From assembly GCA_025449115.1 (NCBI GenBank), contig JAHLKC010000117.1:1-64000 (forward strand): a DNA stretch of 64,000 nt, written 5' to 3'. The DNA is from Chytridium lagenaria. Lineage: Eukaryota; Chytridiomycota; Chytridiomycetes; Chytridiales; Chytridiaceae. Below are positions 43,273 through 55,545 of the stretch, in pieces. The position numbers were made by a program, and so were the translations under genes. The first letter of the stretch is position 1. Every line of letters begins with the position of its first letter. A model generated the notes under the pieces. That model had not been told where the DNA came from and did not search any database. It saw nothing but the letters and a program-made list of their open reading frames with translations.

Positions 43273-44373
43273 GAAAAAGATAAGGCATTGGACGACATGG
43301 CATACAACGCAAAACGACCATCGAGCCCGCAGTCATTGAATTATTGAGATGGCGGCGTGAAAGGAAGCTCGCGCGAAGACGGCTACGGCAGCATGAGTTG
43401 GAGCTAAGTATCGGTGAGAATATACCCTGAATTCCACAATTTTCCACCATTCGACTTATGTTTCCATCAAAGCAAAAACCCTCTCAACTCACATGTCAAT
43501 CCTAAACTCGACGATCTACTGAAGCGAAGAGACAGTCTCCGCTCTCAAAACCGGGAGCTCATTCGAAAGCAATGCTCGAGAATGCTAGAAAGGAAAGGAA
43601 AGGGAAGAGTTGATTTGGATGACCGGTACATTTGGTTATAAATGGGACAGGTCTAATAATTTCAGCGAGATGTTAAAGTGCCTACAAAGCAACGAGGAAG
43701 CTGTCGATGAGTTCCTGGCGGCGCATGATGAAGTGGAAGAAGTTACTCGGGAGGTTACCAAACTGAAGGAGAAGGTTGATGGTATGTTATTAATTCAGAA
43801 GCTTTGGCATTGTTTTTCGTTCCTTTTTTTTTCTATTATGAAGCCTTCATTTGAGTATGCTTTTAATTGACTGCTTTGCTGCATAAAAAGTTTCGCAAAA
43901 TGAACGTGATCGGTTAAAAAACGAGTTGGAGAACGCCAAACAAGCCGTTACAAAGATACTTGGAGCTTTATGTGACTCTGAAATGGGCAAGGTATTGAAG
44001 TAAGTGAAAGAGAAGTGCTGCCTCTTGTTTTTTTTCTATTAGTGGCTTTTTAGTTTTGTTTATATCTTTATGAAATATTTTACATCTTACTGCATTTTGT
44101 TTATGGTACTCTGTATAACTCTCTGACATCTTTGCCTCACGTCTGTTGTTTTTTTAAATGCTTGCACAGTGAGGCCATGGAGATCGAAGCCCTTAAAGAT
44201 CATTACCTTCTCGTGTCGCAAGTTGTTTCGGTAATTTACCATATTTTACGACTCCCTCATTTTTACCAAATCTATTAGCGTGTGAAGAACGTGACGAAAC
44301 TATCAAAGCATTGATGTTGCTTTTGATAGCGATCTTTCTCAGTATGATATCTTTCGCCAGTATTAGCATGTAG
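43273..44373 (+). CDS. Coiled-coil protein with C-terminal membrane anchor
   Basis: Exons joined by good splice signals. EPAVIELLRWRRERKLARRR then LRQHELELS ends at gtgaga (about 43412). NPKLDDLLKRRDSLRSQNRE, to DLDDR, ends at gtacat (about 43624). EMLKCLQSNEEAVDEFLAAH then REVTKLKEKVD ends at gtatgt. SQNERDRLKNELENAKQAVT then LCDSEMGKVL ends at gtaagt, and EAMEIEALKDHYLLVSQ follows. The last exon reads ERDETIKALMLLLIAIFLSM then ISFASISM and stop. Heptad-like Leu/Glu/Lys spacing predicts coiled coil, and the terminal hydrophobic run a tail anchor. The 5' end and the final junction are uncertain. Similar architecture is common in vesicle-tethering and organelle-contact proteins, but no family is recognised. 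Confidence 0.5.
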
Positions 44374-44549
44374 CTGCACACGAATACCAAAAGTCGGATC
44401 TCCGTCTTTATTTACAACCTCACCCATATACCCCTAAAAGCGTGCTTATGTGCTTTTAATATTATGTCGAGACATTTATTATGCAATATCAACAAAAAAA
44501 AAAAATTGATAGGGGAAAAATATTGACGACAGAAAAGAAACGAAATTGT

Positions 44550-46725
44550 TCAAACAATCTTAGTTTTGGTTTCGCTAGTGTTCGAAGGAACACGTAGCCA
44601 ATAGTAAAGTATCCGAAAAAGAGGATTCCTGTTATCCCAATATTTGCCCAGATAGACAACTTGGTAAGCGCATATTGCTCGAGCACCTGCTGTCCTTGAC
44701 TGAAACAAGGAAGATTAGGATTCTCAGAGCATTCGAGTTTAAGGCCTTCGAATTCGTTTATCATGATAGCACGGTATGCATCTATGTTTCAATGGTAAGA
44801 AAAACGCTTATAAAAAAAAAAAAGGCCCTCTAGGATACTTACAATTTGCGGGTGATATGTATTGGAATCCTTTGAAAACGACAGGAAGGTCGTCGCTGTT
44901 TACCAAGCTCCCAGCGTACAGCAAAAACACGACTCCGACAAGTGGTCCAATAATCTGCGCCAACTGAAACGGCACAGCAGCACCAATGAGGAAACCAACA
45001 GCAACGCAGACCAGAACCTCGACCCATAGTGCAAGGAGGAATCGGAATATGAAGACAGGGCTGTCGATTCGAAGCCCAACGATGAGGTAGATGGATACAT
45101 GTCCGAGAGCGCTAAAGAAAGTAGATGTTGCAGCTTCGGTGATGAATTTGGCGATATAGAAAGAGGAAACGCGGTAGGATCTTGCGGCACGTTCGCGGAG
45201 AAGAATAACTCGCTCCATAGGAAAGACAAGGAGGATCATGGTAATAATGTTAAAGATCGTCTGCAGGCTGTTATGAAAATGTCAGTCGTGCTTCCACTTT
45301 GCAGTATAATACGTACAACAAAGAACAATACTCCGAGACGATTTTGAATACTACGTTGGTCGTTCTTAAGACGGTAGAAGGTGAAGCCAATGAGCAAAGC
45401 CTGGATAATCGTTCTTGCAAGGTTGGCTAAAATCACATCTCTGCCACGTCGAACCTGAAGCCATGATCTGCCGCAAAGAATTCCTATCTCTTGCAGCCAC
45501 GGGTTAGCCCACTCCATTCTTACGACGGCATCATGGTTCTGCCCGCCAAGGCGATTCGCCGCCTCCTTTGCTTCTTTTTCCATCATCTCTTCTGTAGTAG
45601 CGATAGCATCAAGGGAGACAACAGGAAGAACGCCTTTTCCTTTTGCACCGCCTGCCAATCCAATGCTTTTGCCGTTGTGTTCAACAAACGCCTTTGAAGA
45701 GCCTCAACTCGGAGAATGTCTTTCTTCATTTCGTCATCAGGCTTGGAAGAGTCAATGGTTAAGAGATCCATGAAGAAATCAGCTGGGTTTTGGTTTGGTC
45801 TTGGAAGGTGATGGCCAAGGGTGAGAAGTAGTCGAGGGCTTTCAGGGGAGATCCCATATATACAACGGAACCGCCAGAGAGGAGGACGATGTTGTCGAAA
45901 AGGCTAGAAGATCAAAGGATGGTTGGTGAACAGTGGCAATGACGATGCGGCCAGTGGCCAGAGCGTCATTTTTACGTTTTCGATACGGATAAGGCGCTGT
46001 TGGAGTCAAGACCTGTAGTGATATCTCAGTAACTGAAGGAATTAAAGAAAAAAAAAATCTGATCAACGCACCAGAGGTTGGTTCATCCAAGACAAGAATC
46101 TCCGGATCTCCCACAAGCTCCTGCCCGATAGCCACCCGCTTCTTCTCTCCTCCAGATACGCCTCTCACAACATCATCACCAATCCTTGTGTCAGCCGCCT
46201 TTGTAAGCCTCAAACTCTTCAACACTTCCTCCGAACGTCGGTTCTTCTCTTCGTTGGTGTACTCTGAAGAAGGGAGGCGAAGCCTCGCAGCATATCTCAA
46301 GGTTTCCCGGACAGTGAGTTGAGAGTAGAGGACGTCTTGCTGTTCAACAAAAGCCATGGTCTTGCGCCATACTCTGGGATTTCGAAGTTTACCATTGTAT
46401 AGAATGCTTCCACCGAGAGTTCCAGTAGCGAGACGGCCTGAGAGACAGTTTAGGAGAGTCGTCTTTCCGGCTGTTCATAGATATTGGTTAGAACACATGA
46501 ATAGATGCAAACAAATTAAAGCAATGGTATCTCACCTCCAGATGATCCCAGGATGGCGAGCATCTGACCCGATTTGATGCTTCCGTTGACGTTTTTTAGA
46601 AGTTGACGAGTACCCTTCCTTCCTATCGGGATCTCATAACTGATGTTGTTCCATGAAAGCTCATTGTTCCAACGCATTTGCAAAGATTGAGGCTTCGACT
46701 CAAGCTCAACTTGGTGGGTAGTCAT
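44550..46725 (-). CDS. ABCG half-transporter, copy A
   Basis: White/WBC-type ABC exporter with the ATPase domain before the membrane domain. Exon 1 (46725-46537) reads NELSWNNISYEI and stops inside the Walker A (LGSSG). The next exon resumes with GKTTLLNCLSGR, then TMAFVEQQDVLYSQLTVRET, the signature VSGGEKKR and Walker B ILVLDEPTSG. The membrane domain has WLQEIGILCGRSWLQVRRGR, FPMERVILLRERAARSYR and PLVGVVFLLYAGSLVNSDDL, and ends near KPK, with the family C-terminus restored by one A at 44571. Frame breaks occur near 45985, 45890, 45810, 45680 and 44570. It is the most divergent of the four copies, and an exon piece of it (45411-45505) is duplicated at 30.1 and 31.8 kb. Half-transporters need a partner; substrate unknown. 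Confidence 0.85.
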
Positions 46726-47545
46726 GGCTCGTCAAGTACGATAATGAAAATGTCAGTGGATGCGAAGGTGTCGATGATGAATCGAGGTCAAAACTCATGG
46801 TTGGCCAGGTTTTAACAGAGCTGAAAAAACGTGGGTTGTCGGAAAGGCGGCGGAAATCTTCAAGTGTTGTGGACAAACTTAAATTTCAAATAAATATCCA
46901 GTCAAAGCCGTGGGCTCAGCTGGGCGCTGGCATGCCGCAAAAACTTGTTATGCACATGTTACGCATCGCGGTCCGCGGAAAATCCACAATGAAGAAGTGA
47001 ATTCTCGTTAAAAGGAATATAGCCATCGTGGCATTAACTTTCCGCACATTGATCATAGCATAAGTTTACCTTAACTTCTCCGTAAAAAATGGTTTTCATT
47101 CGACTTTTAGCCAAGGTATATGTTTTTTTTTACAAAAGAGATGTATAAGTGTCCGGCCAAAATACGCAGTTTGGATATATTCGGATACAGGTATTGACAC
47201 TTTGACGGCATCGGAACGTACTGGACAAGACAAGGCTTGCTCCTCATTTTTCAATTTTGGGTACGACAATGAATTTGCGGACAAAGATATCCATTTTTGC
47301 CCATGACTTCAAAGCGTGGGTTGAACGCGGGGTTGAATGCCACAAAGTATTTATTTATATGTGTGGGTGATCACTACATAAAATTACAGTGATGCGGCGA
47401 TAATGTAATCACGTAAAAAGATATGAGGTTATCACAGTACAATGATACTTTGTTGACAAACTTCCGATAGGGGAAAAGAAAAAGGAAACATCATCAGAAA
47501 GAAAATAATAAACAGAAAAAGAAACAACGGAACGGACACCCAATT
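46726..47545. other. Intergenic between ABCG copies A and B
   Basis: No supported gene. It should contain the promoter of copy A and the 3' UTR of copy B. Confidence 0.4.
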
Positions 47546-49757
47546 TCAAACAAGCTTGGGTCTTGGGTCTGCCCAAGACTCTAAGGACTGTGTACGCAAC
47601 AAAAAGATATCCAACAAACAAAATTCCCATAATGCCAACACATCCCCAGAGAGTATAGCTCGTCAAAGAATACTGCTTAAGAACTTGCTCCCCAGTTTTA
47701 AAGCATGGTAGCGTAGGGTCCGGGGAGCATACGAGCTTAAATCCCTGTAGCTCGTTGAACATATTGGCGCGGTACGCATCTGCGGAAAAAAGAGGTGTGA
47801 GTTGATGCTCATAAGAAAACAAACAAAGAGATGAACTTACAATTCACCGGCGAGACATACTGCAATCCCCTGAAGAAAATAGGAAGGTCATCGTTATTGA
47901 GCAAGCTTCCACCGTAGAGGAGGAAAACCACACCGACCAACGGTCCTATGATCTGGGCAAGCTGTACAACCGGAACAGAAGCACCAATAAGGAACCCAAC
48001 GGCGATGCAGACCAAGACTTCAACCCATTGTATAACCAAAAACCTTACAAAGGACAACCCTTGGTCGTCAGTGCGAAGTCCCATCATGAAGTAAAGAGGA
48101 ATGCAGCCCAAGAGCGTGAAGAACGTGTTGGGGATTATCTCGGTGATGACTTTTGAAAGGAAGAACGAGGAGACGCGGTATGAACGTGTGGAGCGCTCGC
48201 GAATCATGATGACGCGCTCTAGAGGGAAGACTCCTAGTATAGGAAGAATGGTGTTGAAGACTTGGTTCACGGGCTATTTTTGAGAATTGATGTTAATGCA
48301 TATAGAACGCGATTTTAGTTATTCAAAGGCTATAAAGGGAAACAAAAAAGAGGCGCGCTTACCCAGAAAAACAAGATACCGAGCCGGTTCTGAATACTGT
48401 TTTGGTCGTTTTTTCATACGGTAGAAAGTGAATCCTATTAAGAGCACCAAGATCACCGTCCTAACAAAGTAGGCGATAATCACATCCCTCCCCCTAACAA
48501 ACTGGATCCATGATCTCTGAGTAAGAATGGCAAGCTCCTCAAGCCAGCTGTTGGACCAGTGAAGCCGCTTGACGGGACCTGTCGACCCAGCTTTGATCGT
48601 AAGCTCATGGTCGTCACGATCGAGGATATCTTCGACAGTCTCTGTTTTATCGAGATGCCTAACGGCACCGTAACTTCCGGCTTTGGGATCCACCGGTACC
48701 CTGCCACGATGCTCGATGAAAGCCTTTTGTAGATAGTCGATTCGTTCATTGTCTTTCCTAATTTCGTCGTCGGATTTGGAGGAGTCGATGGTGAGGAGAT
48801 CCATGAAGAAATCGGCGGGGTTCTGGTTAGGGCTACGAAGATGGTGGCCAATACCGGCAAAGTAGTCGACGGCGTCACGAGGAGATCCCATGTAGACCGT
48901 GGACCCTCCAGAGAGGAGGATCACGGTGTCAAACAGGCTCAAAAGCTCAAATGAAGGCTGGTGAATGGTAGAGATGACGATACGGCCAGAGTTTTTGGCA
49001 TCCTGTTTGACGTTATCAATGACGGCAAGCGCGCTGTTGGAGTCAAGACCCGATGTTGGCTCGTCGAGAAAGAGGATCTCGGGGTTACCGACTAGCTCTT
49101 GTCCAATGGCCGTCCTCTTCCTTTCACCACCAGAGACACCACGGGTTTCACCGTCACCGATCGGAGTATCCGCCGCCTTTGACAGACGTAGACTCTTCAA
49201 GATGTCGTCGGCACGGCGATATTTCTCCTCTTTGGTGAAGTCGGAGGAAGGGAGGCGAAGGCGAGCGGCATAGCGGAGAGTTTCACGCACGGTGATTTGT
49301 GAGTAGAGGACGTCATCTTGCTCGACGAAAGCCATGGTTTTCTTCCATGTTTTGGGATCACGAGGAGCGCCATTGTAGAGAATACTGCCGGTCAAGTTTC
49401 CAGTGGAGAGGCGACCCGACAAGCAATTCAGAAGAGTGGTCTTTCCGGCTAAAGAAAAATTGACGAAGAAGCTTTAGCGTGAAGTCTTTTTTTGTAAAGG
49501 TTGCAGTATGATATTAGTCTTTGCCACTTACCACCCGATGAGCCCATGATTGCAACCATCTCGCCAGATTTGATAGTCCCAGTGAGGTTCTTTAGAATCT
49601 GGCGAGTCGTTTTCTTTCCGGATTTGATTTCGTACGTGATGTTGTTCCATGATAGCTTATTTCTCCATGCGGAGGAAGCGTTTGGTGGGACCGGTGACGA
49701 AGTGAAAGAACTTCCACGCTCAAGATCCACGATGGTGGTTGTTGGTGTACTGGTCAT
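47546..49757 (-). CDS. ABCG half-transporter, copy B
   Basis: The best-preserved copy of the four. Exon 1 (49757-49532) has NKLSWNNITYEI and MVAIMGSSG. Exon 2 starts GKTTLLNCLSGRLSTGNL and runs openly through MAFVEQDDVLYSQITVRETL, VSGGERKRTAIGQELV, ILFLDEPTSGLDSNSALAV, STIHQPSFELLSLFDT (H-loop) and ADFFMDLLTIDSSKSDDE. The membrane domain has WLEELAILTQRSWIQFVRGR, VFPLERVIMIRERSTRSYR, IIGPLVGVVFLLYGGSLLN and DAYRANMFNELQGFKLVC, with FPLERV as the conserved cytoplasmic-loop motif. One base in a C run near 47567 separates the read frame from the KTKLV ending of the other copies. A T-run break lies near 48410. Substrate unknown. Confidence 0.9.
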
Positions 49758-50613
49758 TATACAAAATTAGAGAATGTGCAGTACTGATTGTGTGGTGGTA
49801 AGGGAAGTGATATATAGGCGGGATAGTGACGTAAAGGACGGTCTGTTGACTTTTTATACAGGACCGATTGAATTCGACGGAGCCTAGTCCTCAGTGAAGC
49901 CCCCGCTCACCTTGTTGCGGAGTTGTCCATTACTGTAATTTCATTGGTGGGCGGATATGCGGTCTATGCGGAAATGCCGCATTCGGCGACGTCGGCAATT
50001 TTCAGCTTCGTCTCACGCAATCGAGATCCTAACGATGGCATTACGAGTCTCCGCACGCAATTGAATTAATAATGATTTGACGTCAGGGGCACTACATCAA
50101 CTGGTCGGATTGCTAATCCGGCGAAGAAGTCAACTACGATCCTTATGTGATATATAATAAATAATTTGTTTATACATAAATTGTAATAACGTCCTGGGTA
50201 AAAGGCACAAGCGCGGCATGCATTTTTATAACATTTATTGTTTCCTGATCCCCTGTACAATAAGTTTTTTCTCATATTTAGTTTATAGTCACTTTTATCA
50301 TTTGGTGTTAAAGCTTGACCAGCCGAAAATGGTTGATGCGCTGATCTCATTAATTATTTCTGCTTTCTATCAATTACCTAATTAATTTACATAACAAGGA
50401 CTCCTTATTTAAACAAAAATCATAAAAAACGTACAGATAATATCACCATAAAACAATATATATTTTAATATATCCAAGCAGAAATGAAGTTACAGATGTA
50501 GAAGACAGTGAAAATGCATAAAACGACAGAAAATCGATTAAATACAGCAGGAAATGTATGAGCATAATTGCATCAATATGACAGAGTTACGACAAGGAAT
50601 ATTCATGAGACCT
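49758..50613. other. Intergenic between ABCG copies B and C
   Basis: Promoter side of copy B plus AT-rich DNA (50140-50560). A 14-nt stem (about 50104-50123, cggattgctaatccg) resembles a tRNA-Ser anticodon arm but lacks the other arms. No gene supported. Confidence 0.4.
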
Positions 50614-52759
50614 CTACACCAACTTGGTCTTGGGCTTTCCAAGTACCCTCAACAAAGTAAACCCAATCGCAAGGTATCCCAAAAACAAAATACCATTGAT
50701 ACCAATGCAGCCCCAGAGACTGTAGCTGGTGATGGAGTATTGCTTAAGAACTTGTCACCGTCGCGGAAGCAGGGTTGAGTCGGGTCTTCACATATGAGTT
50801 GGAAGCCTTGAAGTTCGTTAAACATATTGGCACGGTAGGCATCTAAAATATAGATAAGGTGAGTATTTGGAATATAAGAAGAATATAAATGGAAATATTA
50901 TGAGAAACAAATACTCACAGTTGACGGGGGAGATGTACTGGAACCCTCGGAAAAACGCAGGAAGGTCATCGTTGTTGAGGAGCGTGCCGCCGTACAAAAG
51001 AAAGATCACGCCGATAAGCGGACCAATGATTTGAGCCATCTGCACGTTGGGGACGGCGAACCAATGAGGAAGCCAACAGCGAGACACACCATGACCTCAA
51101 CCCACTGAATGAGAAGGAATATAGGGAAGGAAAACATTGTCGGTACGCAGCCCCATCATAAAGTACAGAGGATGCAGGCGAGGAGGTGAAAAAGGTTGCT
51201 GGGACGATTTCGGTGAGGACTTTGGCAAAGTAGAAGGAGGAGACGCGGTAAGCGCGTGTGGAACGTTCACGAAGCATGATGACGCGCTCCAGAGGAAAGA
51301 CACCGAGAATGGGCATAATGTGTTGAAAACTTGGTTGACGGGCTAGAAGATAAAAATATTAGATGGATTCAATCAGTGAAAACGTCACGGAGAAATGCTT
51401 ACCCAGAAGAAAAGAATGCCCATGCGATTTTGTATACTTTTTTGATCATTTTTCAGCCTGAAGAACGTAAACCCGATCAAAGAACCAAAATAATGGTACG
51501 CGCCGTAAATGCAATGATCATGCCACGTCCTCGAATCCACTGTGTCCATGACCGATGCAGCAAGATTGAAAACTCGGTGCTCCAGCCATTCGCCCATGAG
51601 ACTTCCACAATGCTTTTATGCACACCCGCCTCAATGTCTCCATCCGCCTTCACAGCTTGCAAAGCAGCTTTGTCGTCTTGATCGAGAATTTGGTCGACGG
51701 TGGGAACTTCGTCAAGAGATTTACCGTGCCCCGCTGTAACGATCTTAGAGTCTTTCGAAAATGCGCTCTGGAGGTGTTCAATACGCTTATCAAGCTTCAC
51801 TTCTTCATCGGACTTGGAGGAGTCGATGGTAAGGAGATCCATGAAAAAGTCGGCGGGTTTTGGTTGGGTCGGCTGAGAGGGTATCCAAGCTTGGTGAAGT
51901 AGTCAACAGCAGTGAGGGGTGACCCCATATAAACGGTGGATCCACCAGACAAAAGTATCACGGTGTCAAAAAGGCTCAGGAGTTCGAATGAAGGCTGGTG
52001 GATAGTGGAGATGACGATACGGCCAGTGTTCTTGGCATCCTGTTTGACGTTGTCAATGACGGCGAGCGCGCTGTTGGAGTCAAGACCCGATGTTGGTTCG
52101 TCGAGAAAGAGGATCTCGGGGTTTCCAACGAGCTCTTGTCCGATGGCCGTCCTCTTCCTTTCACCGCCAGAGACACCACGGGTTTCACCGTCACCAATGG
52201 GGGTATCTGCCGCTTTTGAAAGACGAAGGCTCTTTAAGGTTTCCTCGGCGCGACGATTTTTTTCTTCGGTTGAGAACTTGGAGGAAGGGAGGCGAAGGAG
52301 AGCGGCGTAGCGAAGCGTTTCGCGGACAGTGATTTGGGAGTAAAGGGCGTCATCTTGTTCGACAAATGCCATTGTGCGCGCCACGTTCGAGGATTACGGG
52401 GCTCGCCGTTATAAAGAATGCTGCCGCTGAGTGTTCCTGTGGAAGTCGGCCAGAGAAGCAATTTAAGAGGGTGGTCTTTCCGGCTATTGGATATGTTGTT
52501 AATATCGTGATTTTTCACTAAGCCACTCAGAAAATAAGAGTTATCGATATATAAGCTTACCTCCAGAGGAACCCATGATCGCAACCATTTCACCAGATCT
52601 GATAGTTCCACTCAGGTTTTTGAGAAGCTGCCGTGCTGGTTTTTTCTTGCCCTGGCTGATCTCATAGCCAATGTTGTTCCAAGTGAGTTCATTATTCCAG
52701 GTATGTGTTGAAGACTCTTTGCCGCTGTCAACTGAGTGAGAGACACGTTTGGATGCCAT
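50614..52759 (-). CDS. ABCG half-transporter, copy C
   Basis: Exon 1 (52759-52562) reads NELTWNNIGYEISQGKK and MVAIMGSSG, with the Walker A intron as in the other copies. The next exons have MAFVEQDDALYSQITVRETL, VSGGERKRTAIGQELVGNP, ILFLDEPTSGLDSNSALAV and STIHQPSFELL. After a frame break at ggcgggttttgg (about 51857) come FFMDLLTIDSSKSDEEVK and a linker with VDQILDQDDKAAL. The membrane domain (FSILLHRSWTQWIRGRGM, VFPLERVIMLRERSTRAYR, PLIGVIFLLYGGTLLNNDDL) ends GKPKTKLV at 50614. Other breaks lie near 52450, 51310, 51120, 51060 and 50755. Closest to copy D in the linker and C-terminus. Substrate unknown. Confidence 0.88.
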
Positions 52760-53365
52760 CGAAGGGAGTGTGATGTGTAGCGAAAATGTCAGGGTTTAGA
52801 TATATAAGGTAAGCGAGTTCGTATTCCGTGTCTTGGGGATTCGAAATTAGGATAATGTCGGAGGCTTCTAATGTTAACATTCGGTTTTTATAGGAGTTAG
52901 TGGATGTGCGGGGGTTTGGGAGGGTGGTGGGAGTATCTGCGGACTTGCGGAAGAAAATGAGATTTACCTCCTTACTTCAATCATGTGTGACAACGGAGTA
53001 AAAGTAAATCCGAACCTGCGCCGAAGTCGCCGTCGCGGAGACAGTGACCATATCGTGGAGGGGAAGAACAACGTATGACCACGCCATTAAAATTGAGATT
53101 TCATGGGTTTACTTTCGCCTGCGGACTGTTTAAAACGCGCTGTCGCACCCACCTACCGAAAACATATTGACATGAAAAATGACTTCTTCTAATCTCATCA
53201 CGGATTGCAGCAAGACGACTTTAAGATTCTAAGACATCAAAGCAGATTGGAACATTAAAGATAAGGGGAGTATAAGTTGTATATAGATATGAGTACACAA
53301 GTTACAGGAAAATGAGAGATACTGCAAATATGACAGCGTTAACACCATAGAATATCATGAGACCG
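52760..53365. other. Intergenic between ABCG copies C and D
   Basis: No supported gene. A TATA-like atatataaggt at about 52799 lies 40 bp upstream of the copy C start codon on the coding side. Confidence 0.4.
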
Positions 53366-55545
53366 CTACACCAACTTGGTCTTGGGCTTTCCGAGCACCC
53401 TCAAAAGAATAAAGCCAACACCAAGATACCCCAAAAACAAAAGGCCGTTGATGCCTATGCAACCCCAAAGAGTGTAGCTTGTAAGCGAAAATTGCTTGAG
53501 AACCTCTTCACCAGTTTTGTAGCAAGGAAGTGTGGGGTCTTCACATGTAAGTTTGAAGCCTTGGAACTCGTTGAACATGTTGGCCCGGTACGCGTCTAAA
53601 GAAAAGTAGAACGTGTTAAAGTTGGGAAACCTCAAAAAAAACAAGAACAAACAGACAAATACACTTACAGTCGACGGGTGAAATGTACTGGAAGCCCCTA
53701 AAAAACACCGGAAGATCATCGTTGTTGATAAGAGTTCCACCGTAAAGAAGGAATACCACGCCAACGAGTGGACCAATGACCTGTGCCATTTGCACGCTAG
53801 GGACGGCAGCACCGATCAGGAAGCCGACGGCGAGGCATGCCATGACTTGGACCCATTGAATGAAAATAAACAAAGGGAATGCAGAGGCGACGTCGGTGCG
53901 CAATCCCATCATATAGTACAAAGGAATGCATGAAAGAAGCGTGAAGAATGTTGCAGGGACGATCTCAGTGAGCACCTTGGCAAGGTAGAAGGATGAGACA
54001 CGGTATGACCGGGTGGTACGTTCACGGAGCATGATGACGCGTTCGAGAGGGAAAACACCGAGAATGGGCATGATGGTGTTGAAAACCTGGTTGACGGGCT
54101 ATGCATTAAAAGAGTTTTAGAAACGGCCAGGAGATATTATTAATCGAAGAATGGAAATTATGCACATACCCAGAAGAACAAGATGCCGTTGCGGTTTTGG
54201 ATTCCCTTCTGATCATTCTTCAGTCTAAAGAAGGTAAATCCGATCAGGATTACAACAAGAACTGTGCTCGCAGTTACGGCAATAATCATGTCACGTCCCC
54301 GGATGTACTGAGTCCAAGAGCGATGAAACAGAATGGAAAACTCAGCCATCCAGTTGTTCGCCCAGGAAACTTCAACACCACTCTTCGCCGGACCGAATTC
54401 GACATCTCTCGTCGTGCTCGTCAAAGCAATCACGGCTTTATCGTCTTGGTCCAGAATATCGTCAACGTTGGCAACAGTGTCAAGGGATATGGCCGGACTA
54501 GCCGAGAGTATCGGTCCATCTTTTGAGAAGCTTGTTTGGAGTAGCGCAATCCTCTTCGTATCCTGCTCAATCTCTTCCTCAGACTTGGATGAGTCAATGG
54601 TGAGGAGGTCCATGAAAAAGTCGGCAGGGTTTTGGCTTGGGCGGGTTATAGCGTACCCAAGCTGGGCAAAGTAATCCACGGCGGCATGCGGCGAGCCCAT
54701 ATAGACCGTAGAACCCCCCGAGAGAAGGATCACGGTGTCAAAAAGGCTCAGAAGGTCGAACGAAGGCTGGTGAATGGTGGCAATGACGATACGACCCGTG
54801 TTCTTGGCATCTTGCTTGACGTTGTCAATGACGGCGAGCGCGCTATTGGAGTCAAGCCCGGAGGTAGGCTCATCAAGGAAGAGGATTTCTGGGTTGCCGA
54901 CGAGCTCTTAATGTCCGATCGCCGTCCTTTTCCTCTCACCACCAGAGACGCCGCGAGTTGATCCATCACCGATGGGTGTGTCGGCAGCCTTGGAAAGACG
55001 AAGACTCTTCAGCGTATCGTCGGCGCGGGCGTATTTTTCGTCTTTGGTGAATTTGGAGGAGGGCAGTCGGAGAAGAGCGGCGTAACGAAGGGTCTCACGG
55101 ACAGTGATTTGCGAGTAAAGAGCGTCATCTTGCTCAACAAACGCCATAGTGCGTCGCCATGTTCGAGGATTGCGCGTCTCGCCATTGTAAGAGATTGTAC
55201 CGCTGAGCGTTCCGGTGGAAAGCCGACCCGAAAGGCAGTTCAGGAGCGTAGTCTTGCCAGCTTTGTAGTTTTAGCAAACAAGGAAGAAAAAACGAGTTAA
55301 AAATGAGAGGGGAACATCAATTATAAAAAAGTACATGTGAACTAGCTACCTCCAGATGAGCCCATAATTGCAACCATCTCGCCAGATTTGATGCTTCCGG
55401 TCAAGTTTTTAAGAAGCTGCCTTACGGGCTTCTTCCTCCCCTGGCTAATCTCGTAGCTGATGTTGTTCCAGGTAAGTTCATTCTTCCAAGTTTGAGATGA
55501 GGACCTTGATGGGGTGAGCTCGACGACGTTGCCGTTGCTTGTCAT
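53366..55545 (-). CDS. ABCG half-transporter, copy D, with in-frame stop
   Basis: Exon 1 (55545-55348) reads KNELTWNNISYEISQGRKK and MVAIMGSSG. Exon 2 reads MAFVEQDDALYSQITVRETL and VSGGERKRTAIG, then H-stop-ELV where all other copies have GQELV. The cause is three extra bases (tta) at 54908-54912, not a homopolymer change. Beyond it the frame is open: FLDEPTSGLDSNSALAV, GGSTVYMGSPHAAVDYF, FFMDLLTIDSSKSEEEI, a linker with VDDILDQDDKAVI, FSILFHRSWTQYIRGRDM, VFPLERVIMLRERTTRSYR, VVFLLYGGTLINNDDL, and GKPKTKLV at 53366. If the stop is real, the nucleotide-binding domain is cut before Walker B and this copy is a pseudogene. Confidence 0.85.

Noticed and set aside
50090..50150. tRNA-Ser(GCT) candidate (cggattgctaatccg)
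   Set aside because: Only an anticodon-like hairpin; there is no D arm, T arm or acceptor pairing on either strand.
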